DNA of 64,000 nucleotides, taken from assembly GCA_022710725.1 (NCBI GenBank), contig JAKLGK010000002.1, positions 1 to 64,000 of the forward strand, read 5' to 3'. The notes under the pieces were generated by a model. That model was not told the DNA's origin, ran no database searches, and worked only from the letters and a program-made list of their open reading frames with translations. Positions 8,597 to 17,300 of the stretch are shown here, piece by piece. A program made the position numbers and the translations under genes. Source of the DNA: Verrucomicrobiota bacterium. Lineage in GTDB: Bacteria > Verrucomicrobiota > Kiritimatiellia > CAIQIC01 > JAGNIJ01. The first letter of the stretch is position 1. Each line of letters starts with the position of its first letter.

Positions 8597-9375
8597 TGAA
8601 AAGGATGCGTACGATAGGACAAACGATGCTGATCCTGGCCGGCGCGAGTCTGTGCGCCCGGGGGGCCGGGGTCCATACGGAAACATTTTCAGGCGGTCGA
8701 ATGGGCTGGACGAATGTGGGGTCATGGGTGACGGCGGGGACCAATAATGCGTTGCGGGGTCAATTCGGCTCGCAGACATTTCCCGTGCCGGAAACGGGTT
8801 CCTTCGTAGCGACCAATGCCTCGTCGGGCGGGGCGTTCACAGGGGATTACGGAGCGGCGGGGATTCAGTTGATCGGTTTCGAATTCATGGCGCAGGATGT
8901 TCTGCCCTCCTCGGCCTTGATTCGATGGCATGGAGCATCCGCCAGTTATTTCCGGAGCTTTCTGTCGTATGTAACAGAAACAGGAGTCTGGTACCGGCTG
9001 GCCGTTACGCTGTCGGATAAGGACGCCGGGGGGTGGGTGGGCGGGACGGAAGAGGCGTTCCAGGCAGGGCTGACGAACGTGCAGTGGGTGGAGATATCCA
9101 TTACGCGGTCGGGGACGGCGGCGCAGCGGTATTACATGGACGAGGTGTTCGTGGACGGGTTGCCGGAGGGGACGCGGATCCGGTTTGGCGAAGCGACCTG
9201 GTCGCCGCTGCGCACCAACGTGGCCTACGCGGTGGAAGCGGCGGCGGATCCGAAGGGCCCGTGGGCGGAAGCGGGGTCCTTCTCTGCGACCAACCGGGCG
9301 CAGGAGTGGAGGGATGAAGGGGCGACGAACGAGGAGCGCCGGGTATACCGGCTGAACTTTCGTGAAAGCCAATAG
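8596..9375 (+). CDS. Secreted beta-sandwich protein, paralogue of the PEP-CTERM protein without the sorting tail
   Basis: 259 residues from ATG 8596, which overlaps the previous stop by one base. A signal peptide is present (MKRMRTIGQTMLILAGASLCARG). The body matches the 5283-5993 protein in order and spacing: HTETFSGGRMGWTN, PVPETGSF, AFTGDYG, GFEFMAQDVLPSS, GGWVGG, NVQWVEISITR, RYYMDEVF. After it comes a C-terminal segment of the kind that closes many PVC secreted proteins (NVAYAVEAAADPKGPW, RRVYRLNF) instead of a PEP-CTERM tail. The two proteins are probably an anchored and a soluble form of one domain. The end overlaps the next gene by 14 bp. Confidence 0.78.
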   Translation: MKRMRTIGQTMLILAGASLCARGAGVHTETFSGGRMGWTNVGSWVTAGTNNALRGQFGSQTFPVPETGSFVATNASSGGAFTGDYGAAGIQLIGFEFMAQDVLPSSALIRWHGASASYFRSFLSYVTETGVWYRLAVTLSDKDAGGWVGGTEEAFQAGLTNVQWVEISITRSGTAAQRYYMDEVFVDGLPEGTRIRFGEATWSPLRTNVAYAVEAAADPKGPWAEAGSFSATNRAQEWRDEGATNEERRVYRLNFRESQ

Positions 9376-10270
9376 GAAAAGGAGGTGGGTGGGCGCCAGC
9401 CTCGTGGTGGTGTGCCTGCTGGCCGGCGGGGCCCGAGGGGCGCGGGAGCCCTCGGAAGCGACGACTGGGGAAGAGGTGGAGAGCTTTCTCCGACAGGAGT
9501 CGGCCCGGCTGACGGGGCAGGCAGAACCGAAACGGAAGTCGGTCGGAGCGACGCCGGAGCGCGCGCCGCGGCGGATCCTGCTGGCGGATATTCCGGTGAA
9601 GCCGGCGGGCTGGATCCCCGACGTGGACCGGCATGCGGCGGCGGCCTACACGGAGGCGGTGAGGGAGGATGCGAGGCAACTGACGCTCTCGGGCCGTCAC
9701 GGGCAGGCGATTGCGGAATTGGAGAAGCTGACCGTGGCCGGGGAGGGGACGGACAAGGTGCTGAAGGACGTGGGGGATTACAGCTACCGGGTGGCGGATT
9801 ACGAGCGGTCCGGGGCGATCCTGAAAAAGATGCTGGAGACGAATCCGGAGAACCCGGAGGTGCTGTGCAACCTGTCGGCGGTGTTGCTCGAGCAAGGACA
9901 AGGCGGGGAGGCGCTGGAGCTGTTGGAGCGGATCCGGCTGTGGGAGGTGGGCAAGCCGGCGCTGGCGGCGGCGGTGCTCTTCAACCGGGCCTGCGCCTAC
10001 AGCAGCCTGGGGCGGACAGAGGAGGCGGTGGCGGCGGTCTACGCGGCCTACAAAGCGCATCCGAAGGCGCTGTCGTTGTGGATGACGGACGGGCAACTGG
10101 ACGGGATCCGGGGAGATCCGCGGATCGTGATCGTGCAGAACGCGGCCCGCGGCGCGTGGCGATCATCGCCGCCGGCGCCCCCGGCGGGGCTCTCCTTGAG
10201 TTCGCTGCCGGCATCGTGGGCGGCGAAGCGCGCGGAAACACCGGGTCGGTTGGCGCTTCAGGGATGGTAA
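9362..10270 (+). CDS. Exported TPR-repeat protein
   Basis: 302 residues beginning with GTG 9362, inside the end of the previous gene. A basic N-terminus and hydrophobic segment (RRWVGASLVVVCLLAGGARG) indicate export. Residues ~110-240 form tetratricopeptide-like helical pairs (AIAELEKLTVAGEGTDKVL, SGAILKKMLETNPENPEVL, NLSAVLLEQGQGGEALELL, ACAYSSLGRTEEAVAAVY). This suggests a protein-protein scaffold in the operon's envelope complex. The preceding gene's end contains the region expected for a ribosome binding site, so coupling is likely. The partner is unknown. Confidence 0.75.
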   Translation: MKANRKRRWVGASLVVVCLLAGGARGAREPSEATTGEEVESFLRQESARLTGQAEPKRKSVGATPERAPRRILLADIPVKPAGWIPDVDRHAAAAYTEAVREDARQLTLSGRHGQAIAELEKLTVAGEGTDKVLKDVGDYSYRVADYERSGAILKKMLETNPENPEVLCNLSAVLLEQGQGGEALELLERIRLWEVGKPALAAAVLFNRACAYSSLGRTEEAVAAVYAAYKAHPKALSLWMTDGQLDGIRGDPRIVIVQNAARGAWRSSPPAPPAGLSLSSLPASWAAKRAETPGRLALQGW

Positions 10271-10273
10271 CCC

Positions 10274-11494
10274 ATGGACTATCCGTTCATATCGGTGCAT
10301 AAGCCGGCGGCGCCGGTGTTCGGGAGCAGGACCGCGCTGGTGAGGGTGCCGCTGGTCAAGATCACGCAGAACATGAAACTGGCGGCCATCCTGTGCTGGC
10401 TGGCGATGCTGGTCATCATCCCGGGTGGCGGAGGCGTGCTGGTATGGAGCGCGCGGCACTACGCGCAGCGGCCGGCCGGGGCGGGGGAGGCGAAGGAGAT
10501 CCGGGCGGAAGAGGGCGCGGACGCGGTGGACGAGCAGCGGGAAGCGGTGCGCACGTTGATCGTGCAGGTCATGGATCGGGGCCGGACGGCTTACCGTCCG
10601 CCGGTGGACCTTTCCAAGCTGCCGGCGGCCCGGCCGCTGGAATTCGACTTTGAGAGCGTCAGGCAGGGCGATGAGTTGAGGCGGTCGGGAGATCTCTGCC
10701 TGGAACAGGGCCGGGTCGAGGAGGCCGTGAAGGCCTGCTGCGCGGCGCTGAAGAAGAATCCGAGGAACAACAATGTCTGGCAGAGCCTGGGAAACGGCTA
10801 TCTGCGGGCGGGGAACTACGAGATGGCGAAGCGGATGCTGGAGACGGCGTTCCGACTGGGGAGCGTCAAGGCGGACCTCATGGCAGACCTGGGGGCGCTG
10901 TACCGAAGGGAGGGGCGCCTGGGCGAGGCGCTGGCGTTGTGGGATCAGTGCCGGCAGGTCGCGGGGTCGGCGCCGCAGGCGGACCTGAATGAGGGGCTGG
11001 CGTGGCTGGAGGCGGAGGACTTCGAGCGGGCGGCGCTGATCCTGGAGCGATACGTGGGGAGGGTTCCGCAAGACACGGCGGCGTCGCGCGCGCTGGCCTA
11101 TGCGCAGCTTCAGCAGGGCGACTGGGCGGAGGCGCGCCGCACCTTGAAGAAGGCGCTGGCGGAGGCGCCGGGATCCGCCGAACTGCGCGCGGACGCGGCG
11201 GCTGTGGCGGCGCACGGCTGGCTGGCGCACGAAACCCTGGAGCACCTGGAACAGCTGGCGCGGATGACCTCGCCGGACCTGGCCTATCAATACCTGCACT
11301 ATCCGGCCTTCGCGGGCTTCCGGAAAACGATGCTGGGCCGGGGGCTGGAAGCGGTGCTGTTGGCGGATACGGGGAGGACGGTGCTTTCCCCGGAGGAGGT
11401 GCGCGAGCGGTTGGCCGTGGATATCTCGCCGCGGTTCTCGCACGTCCCCGGGACGTCCGCCGCTTCGGAAGGGGAGCCCATCTCGTCACCATGA
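10274..11494 (+). CDS. Membrane-anchored TPR protein
   Basis: 406 residues starting 3 bp after the preceding stop. A single transmembrane segment lies at about 36-56 (MKLAAILCWLAMLVIIPGGGGVLVW) after a ~35-residue cytoplasmic leader. The rest carries TPR-like repeats (EAVKACCAALKKNPRNNNVWQ, AKRMLETAFRLGSVKADLM, GALYRREGRLGEALALWDQC, ALAYAQLQQGDWAEARRTL). The C-terminus has no enzyme motif. Together with 9362-10270 this gives the operon two TPR scaffolds, one apparently exported and one anchored in the inner membrane. Its end overlaps the next gene by ATGA. Confidence 0.75.
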   Translation: MDYPFISVHKPAAPVFGSRTALVRVPLVKITQNMKLAAILCWLAMLVIIPGGGGVLVWSARHYAQRPAGAGEAKEIRAEEGADAVDEQREAVRTLIVQVMDRGRTAYRPPVDLSKLPAARPLEFDFESVRQGDELRRSGDLCLEQGRVEEAVKACCAALKKNPRNNNVWQSLGNGYLRAGNYEMAKRMLETAFRLGSVKADLMADLGALYRREGRLGEALALWDQCRQVAGSAPQADLNEGLAWLEAEDFERAALILERYVGRVPQDTAASRALAYAQLQQGDWAEARRTLKKALAEAPGSAELRADAAAVAAHGWLAHETLEHLEQLARMTSPDLAYQYLHYPAFAGFRKTMLGRGLEAVLLADTGRTVLSPEEVRERLAVDISPRFSHVPGTSAASEGEPISSP

Positions 11495-11976
11495 ACACCT
11501 CGGAATGCAGCATGCCGCACAACGGCGAATGGCAGCCTGTCCGGCCGGAGAAGGCGGAGCGAGTGTGCCTCAATGAGCTGATCCAGGTCTTGATCGGGAC
11601 GTTCTCCGAGTGGGCCGCATGGAAGCGGGTGAGCCTCTGGGCCGCCCTGGAGAAGGAAGAACTCGCTGTGAAGGGCATGCGGAGCCAACTGGCGAGGGCG
11701 ATGCAGAGCCTGCTGGCCCATGCGGTCGATGCGTGCAGGGAGGCGCATGGCGAGGTGAGCGTGATGCTCCGGAGGGATCATGACCTGGCGTGTGTGCGGG
11801 TCCAGCACAGCCGCGAGGAAACGAGCGAGGCGTTGCTGCGTAACGACGTCAGGCTGGATGTCGCGCAGCGGATCGTGCAGGAACACGGCGGGTGCATGGA
11901 GGTGGCCGGCTATGCCGGGGCCGGCCTCGCCGTCACGCTGCGCTTCCTGATCGTCCCGGCGGACCACGCCACTTGA
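11491..11976 (+). CDS. Degenerate histidine-kinase-type ATPase domain protein
   Basis: 161 residues from ATG 11491 (ATGA overlap with the upstream TPR gene). The C-terminal ~100 residues follow the order of a HATPase_c domain: LARAMQSLLAHAVDACREAHGEVSV resembles the N-box region with its Asn residues replaced, and VAQRIVQEHGGCMEVAGYAGAGLAVTLRF matches the G2 region and closing strand. A G1 DxGxG motif is not evident. There is no phosphoacceptor His region or sensor. It is probably a non-catalytic or divergent kinase remnant used as a binding module, and is the last gene of the operon. Confidence 0.6.
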   Translation: MNTSECSMPHNGEWQPVRPEKAERVCLNELIQVLIGTFSEWAAWKRVSLWAALEKEELAVKGMRSQLARAMQSLLAHAVDACREAHGEVSVMLRRDHDLACVRVQHSREETSEALLRNDVRLDVAQRIVQEHGGCMEVAGYAGAGLAVTLRFLIVPADHAT

Positions 11977-11985
11977 CGGGAGGGG

Positions 11986-12107
11986 TAATCCCGGATTCCG
12001 AAGTTGACCTGCGAAGGCTGGAGGCGGCCATTGCTCACGCCTTGCTATCCATTACCCCCGACGATGCCGCCCATTGGTTTGCCTCGTGCGGCTACACTAT
12101 TACTTAA
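11986..12107 (+). pseudogene. Remnant of an IS630-type transposase C-terminus
   Basis: About 40 codons ending in TAA at 12105-12107 read VIPDSEVDLRRLEAAIAH and then SITPDDAAHWFASCGY. This resembles the end of IS630/Tc1-type transposases (the ...TP-x-D/E...WF/YF...CGY/AGY tail). Nothing of the catalytic DDE core is upstream, because the operon's last gene ends only 9 bp earlier. I read it as a scar of a lost insertion sequence at the edge of a decayed patch. Confidence 0.5.
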
Positions 12108-12117
12108 TATGCTCTAA

Positions 12118-12308
12118 TCCTTATCAAGAGGGGCGGGAGCTTGCTTGAAAGTGCAAACAATCGAATGCCGAAGAAAAATAATGATTTTCTGTTCTGCTGA
12201 TGCTTCGGCTCGTGCAGATTTTGTGACAGGAATCGCGCAACATATTGATAGCGGCCAGGTTAGGCTGAAAATCCGTGTGTCGTCGGTTCGATCCCGACTC
12301 TGGCCACC
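12118..12308. repeat. 192-bp direct repeat, copy A (tRNA-Phe-like 3' half at its end)
   Basis: This stretch matches 14134-14325 over nearly its entire length with scattered substitutions and small indels. Shared landmarks in order are AGAGGGGCGGGAG, GTGCAAACAA, ATGCCGAAGAAAAAT, TTCGGCTCGTGCAGAT, AACATATTGAT, GGCTGAAAA, and GTCGGTTCGATCCCGACTC. It contains a GCCGAAG...CTTCGGC inverted repeat. The last ~50 bases look like the 3' half of a tRNA. The two copies lie about 2 kb apart in the same orientation. Confidence 0.85.
12258..12308 (+). pseudogene. tRNA-Phe(GAA)-like 3' fragment, copy A
   Basis: GGCTGAAAATCC resembles a tRNA-Phe anticodon loop (CTGAAAA, anticodon GAA). It is followed by a perfect T-arm (GTCGG-TTCGATC-CCGAC) and an acceptor-like TCTGGCC-A-CC end. 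No D-arm is found upstream and the anticodon stem is mispaired, so this is not a functional tRNA. It may be a duplicated attachment-site scar or a decayed tRNA gene. Confidence 0.5.
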
Positions 12309-12598
12309 TCGTTTTTTTCAGCATATTTCCTGGCAAATACCCGCGTTTCCCTGTCCTCTATTGTCCGCAAGTGTTGTCAAGTGCTGCATGGCCCCCGAAG
12401 CGAATAAAGCCCACAGTCGCCCGGGGCGGCGGCCAGGTGCGGGGGTGATCGAATGCGGCTTTTTCTCCCCGGGGCACCGACAAACCCGACATTCCGACAA
12501 ACCGATTAAGCGCCGGCCGGATCGGCTCGGGCATCGAGCCTGTGGGCCGATTGTGGGCCTTTGCGGGCGGCCCTTGTTCCTGTATCGTCTTTGCGCCG
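12309..12598. other. Intergenic sequence without recognisable gene
   Basis: Starts with a T7 run just after the tRNA-like fragment. Beyond that I see no frame with recognisable protein motifs, no clear promoter and no known RNA. The longer open frames here have no start context or familiar sequence. It forms part of the decayed patch between the two direct repeats. Confidence 0.5.
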
Positions 12599-12715
12599 TT
12601 CGCGAATTGGACGGCCAATGGCTATCGCCTACCAACGGAGGCGGAGTGGGAAAAGGCGGCACGGGCCGGGCCGAATTCCGGGCTTGCCAAACAAACGAGG
12701 CCAATGGGAGCATAA
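12599..12715 (+). pseudogene. Fragment of a formylglycine-generating enzyme (SUMF1/FGE-sulfatase) domain
   Basis: The frame at 12599 reads FANWTANGYRLPTEAEWEKAARAG, which contains the hallmark GYRLPTEAEWE motif of SUMF1/FGE-sulfatase-type domains. It then loses similarity and stops at TAA 12713-12715. Only about 25 residues of a domain normally ~200 or more residues long remain, with nothing recognisable upstream. It is a gene scrap left by deletion. Confidence 0.6.
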
Positions 12716-12760
12716 ACCGATTGGCTTTGAAGGTTGGCCTTGCGGCAAGGATATGACGGC

Positions 12761-13018
12761 ATGAAAAAGGCGTTGGGCGTGTTCGTGATGTTGGGCGGAT
12801 TGGCCATTTCAGCCGTGGGACTATCCAATCCGGTGATTACTGCGTTTTCTGGCAGCGGGACTTTGGAATGGAGTTGTCCGTCCAATCCGCTCGAGGCGCT
12901 GGCTTGCGGGTTGCCCGTGGTGACGCAGGACGACGCGGTCCGCCGGGAAGTCCTGGGCGCCGCGCGCCTTCAGGAAGTGTTCGAAGAGGTCATGAACCGG
13001 GCGGTGCCGGTCCCATGA
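12761..13018 (+). pseudogene. Chimeric 85-codon ORF: secreted-protein start fused to a glycosyltransferase fragment
   Basis: An AAGGA box precedes ATG 12761. The first ~37 residues are a signal peptide and the start of a PVC-type secreted protein (MKKALGVFVMLGG, NPVITAFSGSGTLEW). The rest reads NPLEALACGLPVVTQDDAVRREVLG, the nucleotide-sugar binding stretch of GT4-type glycosyltransferases, then runs out at TGA 13018. The stop overlaps the next gene's ATG (ATGA), as if a glycosyltransferase gene was once coupled to it. The simplest reading is a deletion that joined two unrelated genes in frame. A functional product is unlikely. Confidence 0.6.
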
Positions 13019-13893
13019 CCGAAAGCCGTCCCGGGGGAGTGGGCTGGATCCTGATCGCCAGCGCCGTATTGGCGGCATGCGGCTTGATGTTCCTGCTGAT
13101 GGATTGGGCGGAACGGGTGTTGTGCGCGGACGGCCGGATCGCGTTGTTCACCCGGGTCCAGTTGATAGAGAATGCGCTGGTGGTGGGGATATTGGGGGCG
13201 ATAGGCTGGCGCCGGCGGCTGTGGAGGATGGAAACCCTGGCCCGGGTGCCGCGCTCGGCATGGCTGGCGCTGATGTGCGGTGTGATTCCGGCGGTGCTGT
13301 ATATAGCCTCCTTGAGGATGCCGGCCTGGGTGCCTTGGTTTGGGGAACATGGCTGGTTGGAAGGCACCACGCCGATTCTGGCCATAGCGGCGGGCAGCCT
13401 GTTTCTTTGCTGCGCCGTACGCTGCAGGCGGAAACCGCCGCGGGACCCGGCCGCGGTCCTTGCATTTGCCGGCCTGGCGGCCGGAGCATTTTTCCTGGCG
13501 ATGGAAGAAATCGACTGGGGCCAGGTCGTGTTCTGTTGGCCGACGCCGGAAGCGGTATTCTCCCAGAATTTCCAGAACGTGACGAATCTGCACAATTTCT
13601 TCAATGCGGTTTTTCCCGCCCTGTATGAGGTCACAGGCTGGGCCGTGGCCGGGGCGCTGATCCTGTCGGTGGCGCGGGTCCGCCGGAGCATCCCGTGGAC
13701 AGGGTGGCGTGTGCTGCTGCCGCCGCTGGAACTGGCCGGTTTGGCGGGCCTGGTTTTTCTTTTCCGGTTCTGGCACGAGGTCTTCGAACAGCAGTTTGCA
13801 TGGCTGTTGTTCTTCCACGCCGGAATGGCCACGGGGAGGGCGGTATCAATATCTACATTCCCAATGACGCAAGGCAGGGAAGGCCCGCGCTAA
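13015..13893 (+). CDS. Polytopic membrane protein of unknown function
   Basis: 292 residues from ATG 13015, overlapping the stop of the upstream glycosyltransferase remnant as ATGA. About seven hydrophobic segments are visible, for example WILIASAVLAACGLMFLLM, LALMCGVIPAVLYIASL and AVLAFAGLAAGAFFLAM. A conserved-looking acidic stretch, MEEIDWGQVVFCWPTPEAVF followed by NVTNLHNFFN, resembles the EEISWGQ...NLHN motif found in a family of uncharacterised bacterial membrane proteins. Its former neighbour suggests a surface-polysaccharide setting, but that is inference. Confidence 0.6.
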   Translation: MTESRPGGVGWILIASAVLAACGLMFLLMDWAERVLCADGRIALFTRVQLIENALVVGILGAIGWRRRLWRMETLARVPRSAWLALMCGVIPAVLYIASLRMPAWVPWFGEHGWLEGTTPILAIAAGSLFLCCAVRCRRKPPRDPAAVLAFAGLAAGAFFLAMEEIDWGQVVFCWPTPEAVFSQNFQNVTNLHNFFNAVFPALYEVTGWAVAGALILSVARVRRSIPWTGWRVLLPPLELAGLAGLVFLFRFWHEVFEQQFAWLLFFHAGMATGRAVSISTFPMTQGREGPR

Positions 13894-14133
13894 TGCTGGA
13901 AGGCCCCAAAGGGCGGGGGCAGTAGTCCTCTACGATTTGACGGCGCAAGCGCACTTGATCCAGGCGGGCTCTATCCCACGCCCGCAGTTGCGGGGATTAC
14001 GGGCTAAAGGTCGCCCTGTCCAGTTTTTGGGGAGGACGTCAGAGGCCAATATTTTAACGCTCTTTGCATTCCCGTGCATTTTCGTGCATGATTTAGTCAA
14101 GAAGAAGGTTGCCGAAAGAAAGCGGTTCTCCAC
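13894..14133. other. Intergenic sequence before repeat copy B
   Basis: No gene is recognised here. The stretch holds short repeated CGTGCAT words near 14070-14092 and a purine-rich AAGAAGAAGG at 14099. Together with the direct repeat that follows, it fills the gap between the membrane protein and the large minus-strand gene. Confidence 0.5.
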
Positions 14134-14325
14134 TCCTTATAAAGAGGGGCGGGAGTTTGCTTGAAGGTGCAAACAAGCGAAATGCCGAAGAAAAATGAAG
14201 GTTTTATGTTCTGTTGATTCTTCGGCTCGTGCAGATACTGCGGCGGGAAATGTGTAACATATTGATGGCGGCCTGTTTAGGCTGAAAACCCACATGTCGT
14301 CGGTTCGATCCCGACTCTGGCCACC
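14134..14325. repeat. 192-bp direct repeat, copy B
   Basis: Second copy of the repeat at 12118-12308, same orientation and almost the same length. It carries a better-preserved hairpin (GCCGAAGAA...TTCTTCGGC) and a GTTTGC...GCAAAC inverted repeat near its start. It also ends in a tRNA-like 3' half, and lies only 13 bp from the stop codon of the minus-strand gene at 14339. The segment between the copies contains only scraps and one intact membrane gene. Confidence 0.85.
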
Positions 14326-14326
14326 A
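14275..14326 (+). pseudogene. tRNA-Phe(GAA)-like 3' fragment, copy B
   Basis: Contains GGCTGAAAA, a perfect T-arm (GTCGG-TTCGATC-CCGAC), TCTGGCC, A and an encoded CCA. The D-arm and 5' acceptor strand are absent, and the anticodon stem has decayed further than in copy A. It is probably non-functional as a tRNA. Confidence 0.5.
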
Positions 14327-14338
14327 GCTTTTCCCCGC

Positions 14339-17300
14339 CTACTGCACTTCGATCCGGTATATCCACGGCCCGGAGGCGCCCGCCGTTGTGTCGGTCGCGG
14401 TGTTTTCCGGCGGGCTGGCCTCCAGGTCCGTCGCGATGTTCGCGCCGAACCCGGCGTCGGATACCAGGTTGGAGGACCGCTCCAGGCGGTACCAGCGGCC
14501 TTCGACGCTCGGCCACCGGATGACGATGCCGGGCCCGGAGCGCGAACCCGACTGCACCCTCATGTAGGAGTTGCTGTCCCCCGGGTCCGTGCCCGCCCGG
14601 TACTCGTGGCTGTTGAGGAAGGCGTCGTGATCGCCGTCCGCCGACGGGTCCACGTTGGTGGGATTGCCCCCGACGCCTGTCTCCCACCAGTCGGGCAGCC
14701 CGTCGTGGTCGATATCCGTCTCCCCGTAGACATCCACCTCGTCGAGCTGCCACCACCAGTCGTTCATCGCGTTGTAGTAGTGGAAGCGGAACATGACGTT
14801 CGACCGGCCCGCGACCAGCGCGGAGGCGTTGATGGACTGCGCGACCCATTCGTAGTCCTCATTCTGGTAGCGCCAGAAGGGCGTCCACGGCCCGGCGGCG
14901 CCGTTGGTGCTGTAGTCGATGTCTCCGACCTCGTCGCTCCAGTGGTAGAAGTAGCACCGGTACGTGAGGTGGACGCTCCCGAACGCCGAGAAGTCGAAGG
15001 CCGGGGTCCGCAGCTCGGTGTCCATGTCGGTGGCGCCGGCGAAATCGCTGTTGGCCATGGCGTAGTTGTCCAAGCCGCCGGTGTAGTTGCTCCAGCTCCC
15101 GGGGCGATCGAACCGCCAGCAGGCGCCCGGCCCGCCGTTCGTGCGCACCGTCCAGCCGGCCGGCGTCACGGAGGCGTCGAAGCCCTCGTCCAGCACGTTG
15201 GTCGCCTCGTTGTCTTCGACGACGAGCCGGGCGGCGGAGGGGCTGGTGGGCGCGCAACCGAGGAAGTCCGTGAGCAGGAACCGGCCGCGCTCGATCGCCT
15301 CGGGCACCTGGTCGTCGATCAGGGTCACGGTGAACGACGCGCCCGTCTGGCCCGCGGCGAAGGAGAGCTGGCCGGTGGGGCCCGAAAAGTCCCGGCCGAT
15401 CCAGAGGTCCCGGTTGTCGGCGTAATACGCGCAGCTCACCGCGGCCGTCGCCGCGCCGGCCCGGGCCACCTGCACGGTGAAGATGCCGGCGGACTCGCGG
15501 AGCTGGAAGTTGGTCGTCGCGAAACGGACGTAGCCGACCGGGCGGAACAGCCGGATATCGTCGAAGGCGAACCCGGCGTCCGGCGCGGGCCGGTTGTCGT
15601 AGTGCTGGAACTTGACCTTGAACGCCGCATTGTAACCGAAGCCGAACCGGTCGCGCAGCGCGTCCAGGGAGACGATGAACTGCTTGTGCGTCAAGGACAG
15701 GGAGTTCCAGCCGCCGAGCCCCTGGGCCGTGTACCACGTGACGCCGTCCGCGCTGACGGCCACGCCGTCGGCGTTGGTGTGCTGGGCGAAGGAGTCCGGC
15801 ATGTCGTGGTACTCGTCGTTGATCGTCTTGTGGTAGAACGAGAGCCAGACTTCGGATTGGCCCGCCAGGTTGACGGTCAGGATGAGTTCTTCCAACGCGA
15901 ACGCATTCGTGAGCGCGTTGTCCATCAGGACGTGCCGCGCTCCGTGCGGCTCCTCGTTGGTCGTCAGGACCAGGCTGCCGGCCGGCCCGCCGAGGTACAG
16001 CGACCAGTAGTTGCTGAACGCGCCCGATTCGAAGGTCTCGGTGAAGGGGAAGGCCGCCGCGACCGGCGCGTCGTCGTCCACGATCGTCACCATGGCGGTC
16101 GCGAGCCCGGACAGCTCGTAGGCCTGCGCGCCCTGCGGTCCGACCTGCACCCCGAAGGAGCGCTCCGACAGGGCATCGAACGCGTTGTTGACCAGCGGGA
16201 TGGCGAACGCGTTGGTGCGCTGGGCGCCGGTCAGCGTGACCGTCCCGGTGACGGCCGTGTAATCCAAGCCCGACCGCGCGGTCCCGTCGAACGTGGAGTA
16301 CGCGAGCGCCAGGTCGCCCGCCTCGGCGCTGCTGCGCGTCACCACGACCGTCGCCCAGCCGCTTGCCTCGGAGCCCGTGAAGGCGCCGGACGAAAGCGTG
16401 TAATACGCCGCCGGGGCGATCACGAGCGCGTTCGAGCCGTAGTGGACCATCCAGTGCAGCCCGGGATGGGCAGCCAGCGACGGCAGGTTGGTGGCGTCGA
16501 ACCGGCCGCCGAACAGGGAACCGTACGTCATCAGCGTGTAGGTATGGCCCGCCGGATCGTACCCGTTGGTCGTGCTCACGCGAAGCGTCCCCCCAAAATA
16601 CACGTAGCCGGTGATGGAGAGCTGGTCATACCCCGTGCCGGGCGCCGCGCCGGCCAGGTCCATGTGCAGCTGGCCGGCCGGGCCCTGCTCAAAGCAGCGG
16701 AGGTCCATGAAGGTGCCGGCCGGGTTGCCGGGCGCGATGATGCCGCTGTTGTTGTAGACCGAGCCCCGGAGCATCCCGGTGCCCGTCAGCAGGCCCCCGT
16801 CGAAGTCGCACCTCCCGCTGGACAGGTGGCCGCCCGCCAGCCGCGTCACGCTTCCGGTCTGCCCGATAAAGCTTTGGAAGCTCGTATTCGTCACGGAGAA
16901 CAAGAGCATTCCGGCCTGCGCTTCGAGGAGCCCCTGGTTGAAGAAGACGGCCGCGAAATCGCAGGTCCCGGTCCCGGCGACCTTTCTCACCGTGCCGGAG
17001 GCTTCGTTGTAGAACGTGGGGATCTGGGCCTGGCGGGCGAGGCCGGCGTCGGTCCTGATTTCGAACACGGCGCCCGCGGCGTTGATCATGTACCCGTTCT
17101 GGTGGATGCCGAAATAGCCGGTGCCCTCCTGCAGAACCCAGCCCTGGTTCACGAAGTGGTGGACTTTTTTCTCGCCGGAGCCGACCAGGTGGATCACGCC
17201 CCGGTTGGTCAGGATGTTGTTCATGATCGAGCCGGACCGCCACAGGAACGTGTTCGTCGGGAACTGGAACGTGGCGTTCGCGGCGGCGATCTGCATGCCG

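Noticed and set aside
12258..14326. Functional tRNA-Phe genes at the ends of the direct repeats.
   Set aside because: Only the anticodon loop, T-arm and 3' acceptor strand are present. The D-arm and proper 5' acceptor strand are missing and the anticodon stems do not pair.
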